DNA of 18,742 bases. Source: Halanaerobiales bacterium. GTDB lineage: Bacteria > Bacillota_F > Halanaerobiia > DY22613. Where the stretch lies: assembly GCA_023128035.1 (NCBI GenBank), contig JAGMES010000082.1:1-18742 (forward strand). The letters are read 5' to 3'. Shown here in pieces: positions 1 through 9,900 of the stretch (position 1 is its first letter; each line of letters begins with the position of its first letter). The notes below the pieces were generated by a model. That model made no database searches and was not told where the DNA came from. It saw nothing but the letters and a program-made list of their open reading frames with translations. The position numbers and the translations under genes are program-made.

Positions 1-2
1 AT

Positions 3-698
3 GAATCTATAACAAAGAGAATAGATGAATTTTGTAAAAATCATAAAGTTACAAAATTTGCATTTGTCTTAGCGATCTTCAAATTAATACTAATGAAAAC
101 AATTAATCAAAAAGATATAACCATCGGAATTTCAGTAGCAGGTAGAAGAGATGAAGAACTGGAAAATATCTTAGGTGTTTTCTTGAATCTATTGGTCATT
201 CGTACTCAAATTCAGAAAGATGCAGAATTTAAAGAGCATTTATATAAGGTGAGAGATAACTTGATGGAGGCTCAAGAATATCAGGATTATCCATATGAAC
301 ACTTATACGCAAAATTAAAAGAAGAATTGAACTTTAAGGAAAATTCCTTGTTTTCAATACTATTCAACTATATGCCTTATCAGGAAAGTAATAATGAAAT
401 TACTCTTAATGAATTTACCGTAAAACCTTATAAAATCGAAGAAGTACAACCTAAGTATGGCCTTACTTTGTATGCGAATGAAGGCAAAGATAGAATATTC
501 CTGAGTGCTGTTTTCCAAAGTAAGCTAGGAGAATCGGTAATAGAACATATTTTGAATAGCTTTAAAGATGTTATTGAGGTGGTATTGGATAATGAAGATA
601 TTTTAATTAACCAGATATCTTTGGTAAAAAAAGAGAAGCAGCAGGAGATGTTCTCACAGGAATTTGATGAGGAGTTTGATGATTTGGAGTTTTTCTAA
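3..698 (+). CDS. NRPS, 3' end only: second half of a C-terminal condensation domain
   Basis: The frame is open to the left edge, so the gene starts outside the window; the ATG at 93 is an internal Met (MKTINQKDI), not a start. The visible 231 residues are the C-terminal half of a condensation domain: the C4-like stretch IGISVAGRR..ELENILGVFLN, the C5-like YQDYPYEHLYAKL, then FSILFNYMP and PKYGLTLY. The protein stops soon after the domain, with an acidic tail (SQEFDEEFDDLEFF), and has no A, T or thioesterase domain behind it. Its closest relative here is the C domain of module 3 in the next gene (about 7980-8590), which shares the unusual MKTINQ.DI..GI.VAGRR block; by eye they are about 60% identical. 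The HHxxxDG active site would lie upstream and cannot be checked. It may be the last domain of a synthetase feeding the next gene, a release domain, or the product of a gene split. The epimerization type is unlikely, because no E-domain motif is visible. Confidence 0.93.
   Translation, partial: ESITKRIDEFCKNHKVTKFAFVLAIFKLILMKTINQKDITIGISVAGRRDEELENILGVFLNLLVIRTQIQKDAEFKEHLYKVRDNLMEAQEYQDYPYEHLYAKLKEELNFKENSLFSILFNYMPYQESNNEITLNEFTVKPYKIEEVQPKYGLTLYANEGKDRIFLSAVFQSKLGESVIEHILNSFKDVIEVVLDNEDILINQISLVKKEKQQEMFSQEFDEEFDDLEFF
653..695 (+). other. acidic C-terminal tail, candidate docking segment
   Basis: The last residues of the upstream synthetase (FSQEFDEEFDDLEFF) hold eight Asp/Glu and no basic residue. 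The next protein starts with the basic stretch MSIKQKK and then the LTPMQEGMLFH motif, known from acceptor communication (COM) domains of Bacillus-type NRPSs. Opposite charge at the two termini fits a protein-protein docking pair. This is inference: donor COM segments normally follow an epimerization domain, which is not present here. The tail also resembles the C3-A3 linker at about 8611-8640 (YSQVFELESF), so it may simply be a cut linker. Confidence 0.4.
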
Positions 699-715
699 GA
701 AGAGGTAAAATAAGA

Positions 716-755
716 AAAGTAGATTGCTTAAGAAGCAATCTGCTTTCTTGTTTGT
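716..755 (+). terminator. probable Rho-independent terminator after the upstream NRPS gene
   Basis: A perfect 9-bp stem (AGATTGCTT at 721-729 pairing with AAGCAATCT at 733-741) closes on a 3-nt loop. It can be extended outward by a G-U pair and four more pairs, to about 716-746. It lies 18 nt after the TAA stop, and the right arm runs into a T-rich stretch (CTTTCTTGTTTG). The T tract is interrupted, so termination may be partial. Nothing similar lies directly before the next gene. Confidence 0.7.
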
Positions 756-927
756 CTAGGAAATAATGCTATTGAAGGTTAAAAAATGAGAATTAGGTGA
801 AAACAAATATTGATCATGAAATAAAGGTATTTATACAAAAATGACGAATAAATAGAATATTGAGTAAGAATATTAACGCATAAAAGACTTAAATAAAATA
901 AAGTATAATTAGGAAAGGAGCATTAAT
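742..927 (+). promoter_or_regulatory. AT-rich intergenic leader with weak promoter candidates
   Basis: This stretch holds no reading frame longer than a few codons and no relic of an adenylation domain. The best sigma-A-like pair I see is TTGATC (810-815), a 16-bp gap, and TATACA (832-837), about 90 bp before the start codon; each box matches 4 of 6 consensus bases. In such AT-rich DNA this is weak evidence. No clear operator palindrome or riboswitch-like structure is visible. After the terminator, a separate promoter for the large gene is plausible, but the two genes may still be co-transcribed by read-through. Confidence 0.3.
911..920 (+). promoter_or_regulatory. strong ribosome binding site of the large NRPS gene
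   Basis: AGGAAAGGAG lies 7 nt before the ATG at 928, a good match to the Firmicute anti-Shine-Dalgarno sequence. The in-frame TAG at 910-912 rules out any start further upstream, so this site fixes the start at 928. Confidence 0.85.
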
Positions 928-3900
928 ATGTCTATCAAACAAAAAAAGATTAATAATCAAAATGTGCAGGATATACTTTCCTTAACGCCAATGCAGGAAG
1001 GAATGTTATTTCATTATTTAAAAAATTCGGAAGAAAAATTTTATTTAGAACAGTTAAGCTTAAGTATTTCAGGAAAAATAGACCTGGAATTGATAGAAAA
1101 AGCATGGAATTATGTTATTGAAGCCAATGAAATGTTGAGGACAGTCTTTAGATGGGAAAAGTTAGAAAAACCTATACAAATCACATTGAAGAATTATAAA
1201 GTACCCATTAGAATAAAAAAATTATCAAATCTAGATAATACAGAGAAAAAGATTTCTGAGATTAAAGAAAGTGATAAAAGTGAAAAGATAGATATAAGTA
1301 CAGAACCCTTTAAAGTAACATTGATTAAGTTTAGTGATAATGAATGTATGATGATTATAACTTATCATCATATTTTGTATGATGGCTGGAGTAATGGAAT
1401 CATACTTAAAGAATTTATTCAAACTTATAATGCCTTATTTGAAAATATTGTCCTGGTAAAACCACAGAAAAATAAATTCAAAGAATTTGTAAAGTGGCTT
1501 CAGGATCAGGATAAAGATGAACAGGAAAATTACTGGATACAGTATTTGGAGGGCTTTGATAGTAAAACAGTGCTGCCTGTATTTCAGGAAACTCAACAAA
1601 GAAATGTAGGGCCAGAATCTTATAAATTCACATTAGAAGAAAAATTAACAAAAAGTATAAACAGTTTTACAAAAGAAAATAAAATAACTTTTGCTTCGTT
1701 GTTTTATGGAATATGGGGTCTTCTTCTACAAAGATACAACAATACGGAAGACGTGGTTTTTGGTACAACTGTATCTGGTAGAAATGCAGATATAAAAGGT
1801 CTAGAAGAAATGGTAGGTTTATTTATCAATACCATTCCTCTCAGAGTACGTAAGAGTGAGAATTCAGAGGAGAGTATAATAGCTCTTTTGAAAAATATTG
1901 ATAATGTATTGAAAGAGAGAACTAAATATGAGAATGTTCCATTGGTGGATATCCAGTCATATAGTGGGATAGATAGCAAAGAAGGACTTTTTGATTCAAT
2001 CGTCGTTATTGAAAATTATCCTTTAGATAAACAACTAAATGAAAAAGATAATAAATTAAAAATTGAATCATATTCAATCTCTGAATCGACGAATTTTGAT
2101 TTTACATTGACAGTAGAAATGAATGACTGTATAAATATCCAATTTATATATAATACATTGAGATTTGATGAACAATTAATAATGAGAATATCAGAACATT
2201 TTTGTAATATACTTTCCTATATTTTAGAAAAGCCTGATGAAAAATTGTCAGAGATAGATATGCTTACAGAAGAAGAAAAAAATAAAGTACTATATGAATT
2301 TAATGATACTATGACCAATTATCCAAAAGAAAAGACATTACATAAGCTATTTGAAGAACAGGTGGAAAGAACACCAGATAATACAGCAGTAGTATCGCGT
2401 ACGCGAGCAGGGGAACTGACGTTAACCTATAGAGAATTAAATGAAAAAGCAAATCGATTAGCAAGAACCTTAAGAGAAAAGGGAGTAAAATCTGACAGTA
2501 TTGTAGGAATATTAGTAGACCGTTCTCTTGAGATGATGGTAGGAATATTTGGAATACTTAAAGCAGGTGGCGCTTATTTACCAATAACTCCAGAGTATCC
2601 TATGGATAGAATAAAATATATACTTGATGATAGCCAAACAAATATCGTTTTGACACAAAGCAAGCATGTAGAAAAAGTAATGTTTAATAGAGAGGTAATA
2701 ATCTTAGAAGATAACAAAATATATTCATCTAATGGAGAAAACTTAAGATACATAAATACTGCTAATGATCTAGCATATGTAATCTATACCTCTGGTTCAA
2801 CAGGAAAGCCAAAAGGTGTTATAGTTGAACATCAAAGTGTTGTTAATATACTGACAAATATGCAAAACGACTATCCACTAATGGAAGATGGAACATATTT
2901 ATTAAAAACTACATTTACTTTTGATGTATCTGTGACAGAATTGTTTGGTTGGTTTATGGGTAATGGAAGAATCGCAATTTTACCCCCAGAAGGCGAAAAG
3001 GACTTAACTACTATAGTAGAAGCGATCAATAAATACAATGTAACACATATTAACTTTGTTCCATCCATGCTAAACGTATTTTTAGATGGAATCACGGAAC
3101 AGGATATTGAAAAAATAACTAGTTTACGCTATATGTTTGTTGCAGGAGAGGCATTCCCAAGAGAATTAGCTCGAAGATGCAACGCAAAATTAAAGGATGT
3201 AACTGTTGAAAATATATATGGACCCACAGAAACAACAATCTATGTAATAAGATATTCTACCGCCAGTTTAAAAGATGAACGCATAGTACCAATAGGAAAG
3301 CCATTAAATAATGTAACAGCTTATATTGTAAATAACTATAATAAACTGCTCCCAATTGGAGTCGCTGGAGAATTATGCATATCAGGAGATTGTTTAACAA
3401 GGGGATATTTTAATAGATCAGATTTGACAGTAGAAAAGTTTGTTGACAGCCCATTCAATTCTGAAGAAAAAATGTACAAAACTGGAGATTTGGTGAGATG
3501 GTTACCAGATGGAAATATAGAGTTTTTAGGAAGAATCGACCACCAAGTGAAGATTCGTGGATTTAGAATCGAACTTGGAGAAATTGAAAGCCAGTTATTG
3601 AATTATACTTCAATCAAAGAGGCTATAGTTGTAGATAGAGAAGATAAACATGGTGCTAAATATTTGTATGCATATGTAGTATCAGAAAAGGAAATAAAGG
3701 TAGGGGAATTAACTCCGAAGGAGTTGAGAGAATTCCTACTAAAAAGTTTACCAGAATACATGATCCCATCATATTTTGTACAATTAGATGAAATGCCATT
3801 AAATGCAAATGGCAAGATTGATCGAAAAGCAATTCCAGAACCTGAAGGTAACATCATGGTAGGAACTGAATATGAAGCTTCACGAAATGAAACAGAAGAA

Positions 3901-6900
3901 AAGTTAGTAGAAATGTGGAAAGAAATTTTGGGAATAGAAAAGGCAGGCATCAATGATAACTTCTTCGAGCTTGGAGGCCATTCTTTAAAGGCAACAATAT
4001 TGGCAGCTAAAATGCATAAAGAACTGGATGTAGAAGTATCATTAAGTGAAATATTTAAAAGACCAACTATAAAAGGAATTAGCGAATATATTCAAAATAT
4101 CATACGCGCGCGTGCGCAAACAGCTTATGAGAAAATAGAAAATGTAGAGTCTGCAGACTATTATGAAGCATCTTCTGCACAGAAGAGAATGTATATGCTC
4201 CAGCAGTTCGATTTAAGCAGTACAAGTTATAATATGCCGGGAGTGTTTGAAGTAGAAGGAATGCTAAATGTTGAAAGAGTAGAACAAGCCTTTGATGAAC
4301 TTCTCAGAAGACATGAAACTTTAAGAACATCTTTTGAAACAATCGACGAGAAGATAGTCCAGAGAATAAATTCGTATACATCCGTAGATTTAGAATATAT
4401 AGAAAAAGCAGATATAATTATTGAAGAAGCAGTAAATAAATTTATCAGACCATTTGGTTTGACTAAAGCGCCTTTATTTAGAGTAGGAGTTATAAGATTA
4501 GAAGAAGATAAATATATACTCATCTTTGATATACACCATATAATATCAGATGGTATATCTTTGGAAATTCTTATAAACGAATTCGCAAGCCTTTATGAAG
4601 GTAAAGAATTAGATAGCTTAAGAATTCAATATAAGGATTATGCAAAATGGCAGAATAAATTATTGAGATCAGATGTTATGGAAAAACAAGAAAAATATTG
4701 GGTCAATAGATTTAATGATGAAGTCCCAGTACTAAATATGACAACTGATTATCCAAGATCAACTATACAAAATTTCGAAGGAGATAGAATCAGTTTTAAA
4801 ATAGATAAAGAAATAATAAAGAATTTAGATAGATTATCAAAAGAGACAGGTAGTACAATGTATATGGTACTTTTATCTGGCGTCAATATCCTATTGTCTA
4901 AATATAGTGGACAGGAAGATATAATTGTAGGAAGTCCAATAGCAGGCAGGCCACATGCTGATCTAGAGAAAATTATTGGAATGTTTGTGAACACTATTGC
5001 CATGAGAAATAATCCAGATGGAAATAAGACTTATAAAGAATTTTTAAAGCAAGTAAAAGAAAATGCTTTAGAAGCATATAACCATCAAGATTATCAATTT
5101 GAAGAGTTAGTTGAGCAGTTAGATTTAAGTAGAGATATGAGTAGAAATCCACTCTTTGATGTTATGTTTACGATGCAAAATATGCAGTCGCAAAACTTTA
5201 ATAATAACGAATTAGTAATTGAGAATTTAGAATTAAAACTATATAATTTTGATCATAGAACATCTAAATTTGATTTAACAATATCAGCAACTGAAACAGA
5301 TGATGAACTAATTTTAAATTTTGAATACAGTACAAAGCTATATAAAAGAGAAACCATTGAAAGAATGATAGCTCATTTTAGAAATATACTCAAAGCAATA
5401 ACGGTTGATACAGATCCTAAATTAACTGAAATAGAGATGCTTACCAAAGAAGAAAAAGATCAGATTCTATATGATTTTAATAACACCTATGCAGATTACC
5501 CCAGAAACAAAACATTACATGAGTTATTTGAAGAAAAAGTGGAGAATACACCAGACAATACTGCAGTAGTATTGCGTACTCGCGCAGGAGAAATGATGCT
5601 AAGCTATAGAGAACTAAATGAGAAAGCAAATAGATTAGCTAGAACCTTAAGAGAAAAAGGAGTAAAATCAAACAGTATTGTAGGAATTTTAGTAGACCGT
5701 TCTCTTGAGATGCTGGTGGGTATATTCGGAATACTTAAAGCAGGTGGAGCTTACTTACCGATAACTCCAGAGTATCCAGAGGATCGAATACAATATATGC
5801 TTAATGATAGTCAAACAAATATTGTTCTAACACAAAGCAAGCATGTTGAGAAAGTAATGTTTAATGAAGAGGTAATAGATTTAGAAGATAACAAAGCATA
5901 TTCATCCAATGGAGAAAACTTAGAGAATATAAATACAGCGAAAGATTTAGCATATGTAATATATACATCTGGTTCAACAGGAAAACCAAAAGGTGTATTA
6001 GTTGAACATCAAAGCGTTGTTAACATACTGACAAATATGCAAAACGATTATCCACTAATGGAATCTGGAACATATCTATTAAAAACCACATATACCTTTG
6101 ATGTGTCTGTGACAGAATTATTTGGCTGGCTTACGGGTAACGGAAAAATTGCCATGTTACCTCCAGGAGGCGAAAAGGATTTAAATGCTATAGTAGAAGC
6201 GATCCATAAATACAATGTAACACATATCAACTTTGTTCCATCCATGCTAAATGTATTTTTAGATGGAATCGAGGAAGAGGATTTTGAAAAAATAAATAGT
6301 TTACGCTATATATTTGTTGCAGGAGAGGCATTCTCAAGAGAATTAGCTAAAAGATGTAGCGCCAAATTAAAGAATGTAACAATCGAAAATATTTATGGTC
6401 CAACAGAAACAACAATCTATGTAACAAGATACTCCATCGCTGATTTAAAAGATGAACACATAGTACCAATAGGAAAACCATTAAATAATGTAAAAGCTTA
6501 TGTTGTAAACGAAGATAATAAACTCCTTCCAATCGGAGTAGCTGGAGAATTGTGCATAGCAGGAGAGTGCTTAACAAGAGGATATTTTAATCGAGCAGAT
6601 TTAACAGCAGAAAAGTTTGATCCGTTCGTGCAAAACCCTTTCAGTCCTGAAGAAAAAATGTACCGAACTGGAGACTTGGTAAGATGGTTACCAGATGGAA
6701 ATATAGAATTCTTAGGAAGAATCGACCATCAAGTAAAGATCAGGGGCTTTAGAATCGAGCTTGGAGAAATTGAGAACAGTTTATTGAGCTATGAAGATAT
6801 AAAAGAAGCAATAGTAATAGATCGAAAAGATGAAGAAGACAATAAATATTTATGTGCTTATGTTGTATCTCACAGAGAATTAACTCCAAAGGAATTAAGA

Positions 6901-9900
6901 GAGTATTTATCAAAGAATCTTCCTGATTATATGATTCCATCATATTTTGTACAACTAGAAAGAATGCCATTAAATAAAAATGGAAAAATAAATCGAAAAG
7001 CATTACCAAAGCCTGAAGGAAATATATTCACTGGAGTAGAGTATGAAGCACCACGAAATGAAATAGAAGAAAAGTTGGTAGATATATGGAAAGAGGTTTT
7101 AGGAGCGGTATTAGGAAAAGAGAAAGTAGGCATCAATGATAACTTCTTTGAACTTGGAGGACATTCTTTAAAGGCAACGGTTCTTTTATCAAAAATGCAC
7201 AAGAAGTTGAATGTAGAAGTTTCGCTAAGTCAGGTTTTCATAAATCCTACAATCAAAGAACTTGCACAATACATTAAAAAAGCTGAAAAAAACATCTTTT
7301 CTTCAATACAACCGGTTGCAGAAGCGGAATATTATTCTGCTTCATCCTCACAGAAAAGGCTATATATTATGTGGCAGCTTGCGGAAAAATCATTAGCTTA
7401 TAACATGTCATCAGCAGTAATTCTTGAGGGAGAATTTGATCGGGCCAGATTTGAAAAAACCATAAATGCCCTTGTTAATAGACACGAAACTCTCAGAACA
7501 TCCTTTAGACTGGTTAATGGTGAATTAATGCAGCGGATTCATCATGATGTTGATCTTAATTTAATTTATCAAATAATAGAAGAAGATAAACTAAAAGAGA
7601 CGGCAATAGAATTTATAAGACCTTTTGATCTAAGCAAAGCACCATTACTAAGAGTTGTTCTAATAAAATTTGGCTCTAACAGACATCTGCTTCTATTCGA
7701 TATGCACCATATTATTTCTGATGGGGTATCAATAGATATTCTGACCAAGGATTTTAACAGTCTGTACGATGGTAAAGAATTGTCTGAGTTGAAGATACAA
7801 TATAAAGATTATGCATCGTGGCATAACTCTTTGATGGATTCAAAGATAATGGAGAAAATGAGTGAATATTGGACAAGAAAATTAGATAATTTCACTTATA
7901 CTGAGTTACCTGTAACAAATATCTCTTTTAATAGACAATCAAATGGAAGAATCAAGCAATCAGAATTGGACGAATTATTAACAAAACAAATAAACGAGTT
8001 TTGCATAAGACATAAAGTATCAAAATTCATATTTATGTTAGCTACTTTTGAAGTTTTAATAATGAAAACAATTAATCAGAATGACATCAGTATCGGAATC
8101 CCAGTGGCAGGCAGACGACATGAAGATCTGCAAAATATAATAGGTATTTTCTTAAATGTTCTGGTCACTCGCACAAAAATTGAGAAAAATGCAACTTTCA
8201 CTGAGTACTTATATAACTTAAGAGATGAGTGGATGGAGACTCAGGAATATCAAGATTACCCATATGAAGATCTATATGCAAAAATGAAAGAAGAATTTAA
8301 CTTCAAGAGGGATTCACTATTTTCTATCCTCTTTAACTATATGCCAGAGTCGAAGAATGATTTGAGTGAACAAGCACTCACTGACAGACCTTATAAACTT
8401 GAAGAGGTAGAGCCTAAGTACGGTCTTACTTTATACGTAAGTGAAGGTAGAGATAATATTGGTTTGAAAGCTGTCTTTAAAAATAATCTAGAAGAATATA
8501 TAGTTGAAAATATGCTAAACAGTTTTGAAACTGTTATTCAGACTGTACTGGAGAATGAAGAAATCTTAATTAAGAAGATATCTATGGCAGGTGGTAATAA
8601 CCTTGACATTTACTCTCAAGTCTTTGAGTTGGAATCATTTGTTGATTCTCGAAGTTTGCATGGCAAAATAAGAAGTATTGCTTTAAATACACCTGATAAA
8701 ACAGCAATTGAGCAGGGCGATAAGAATCTCTCCTACATTGGGCTTGAAGAGAGAGCAAATCAGATTGCCAACTTTTTAAATGCAAAAATTAGTGATAACA
8801 AAAATATACCTGTGATACTTGATAATAGTATAGAGCTAGTAGAAGCAATACTTGGGATCATTAAATGTGGTGGAGTATTTGCTCCTATTGATCCTAAGTT
8901 TCCTGAAAACAGAATTAAGTTGATGGTAGATGAGATTGATGCTGATTGGATTATAACCTGCAACGAATGGCTGGATAAACTCAATAGGATGATGGAGGGA
9001 GAAAACAGGAAATTAAATGCTCTGGTACTGAATTCTACTGCAAACACTGGACAATTAAATAATATAAATCTGTTCGAGTTTAATGATAATCTACAGAAAG
9101 AATGTCTGGTTCCTGCAGAGATATCGAATGAACACTGTTATATCTATTTCACTTCCGGTTCAACTGGAAAACCAAAAGCTATTTTGGGAAGACATATCAG
9201 CTTAAAGCATTTTATCGATTGGGAGATTAAAGAGTTTGGAGTTGATGAAAGCTTCAAAGTAAGCCAGATTATATCACCATCTTTTGATCCATTCTTGAGA
9301 GATATTTTTGTTCCGTTATGTTCCGGGGCTACCCTTTGCATACCTGAAAATCGGGAAATTATCTTAAACCCAGAAGGGTTCATGGAGTGGATTGATGATA
9401 AAGATATCACATTGATACATATGGTTCCAACTATCTTTAAAGCTTTGATAGCAGAAGTAGAAGATCCAGACTGCTTTAAAAAATTGAAATATATGCTGTT
9501 AGCAGGAGAGATGTTGAGAGGAAATGATATTAATAAATTCTTCCAACTATTTGGAAATAGGATTGAATTAGTGAATCTGTATGGGCCTACAGAAACAACA
9601 CTGGCGAAACTTTTTTATAGAGTGAAGGAAGAAGATGCAAACCGTGTAGCTGTTCCTGTCGGCAAACCTATTCCTGGAGCCCAGGTTATGATCTTAAATG
9701 ATGACAACCAGATTTGTGAGATGGGAAGCATTGGCGAAATATATATACGTACTCCTTTCATTTCAGCGGGATATTATAATAATTCTGATTTAACCAATAA
9801 AGTATTTATTATAAATCCTTTTAACGATGATTCTCAAGATATAATTTACAAAACAGGAGATTTAGGGAGAATACATTTTAACGGCGATGTAGAGATTTTA

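Larger units (their letters stand above)
961..4100 (+). other. NRPS module 1 (C1-A1-T1), unassigned substrate
   Basis: C1 (residues about 12-445) opens with LTPMQEGMLFHYL, has HHILYDGW (1366-1389) and VSGRN..GLEEMVGLFINTIPLR. It resembles the first C domain of Brevibacillus TycB, a DCL type at a protein junction, and differs from C2-C6 (HHIISDG). A1 (about 460-970) has TSGSTGKPKG at 2788-2817 and FDVSVTE with the key Asp at 2923 (residue 666). Read against GrsA, the code is D-V-T-N-F-A-I-I-Y plus K of NGKIDRK (A10). I cannot match this code to a known substrate. T1 (about 985-1055) has LGGHSLK with the carrier serine at 3982-3984 (residue 1019). An unusual SRTRAGE stretch sits just before LTYRELN. 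Confidence 0.9.
4140..7280 (+). other. NRPS module 2 (C2-A2-T2), same substrate code as module 1
   Basis: C2 (residues about 1075-1505) starts YYEASSAQKRMYMLQQ and has HHIISDG from 4534, with VGSPIAGRPHADLEKIIGMF, so it is LCL-like. A2 (about 1525-2028) has TSGSTGKPKG at 5965-5994 and FDVSVTE with Asp at 6100 (residue 1725). Its code, DVTNFAIIYK, is identical to that of A1. The two A domains are near-identical through long stretches, so the same residue should be added twice in a row. T2 has its serine at 7165-7167 (residue 2080). Just before it lies KEVLGAVLGKEKVGIN, five residues longer than the sister modules; the extra part looks like a local repeat of TTAGGA. Confidence 0.9.

Noticed and set aside
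93..698. A complete 201-residue protein starting at the ATG at 93
   Set aside because: The frame is open to the left edge and the residues before 93 match the same part of C3 (EFC..HKV.KF), so this Met is internal to a longer NRPS.
3..698. Epimerization or heterocyclization domain at the end of the upstream protein
   Set aside because: No E-domain motif is visible, and its nearest relative, C3, has HHIISDG, not the DxxxxDxxS of cyclization domains.
901..910. TATAAT at 904-909 as the -10 box of the large gene
   Set aside because: Transcription would start at about 916, inside the Shine-Dalgarno, and no -35 box sits at a proper distance.
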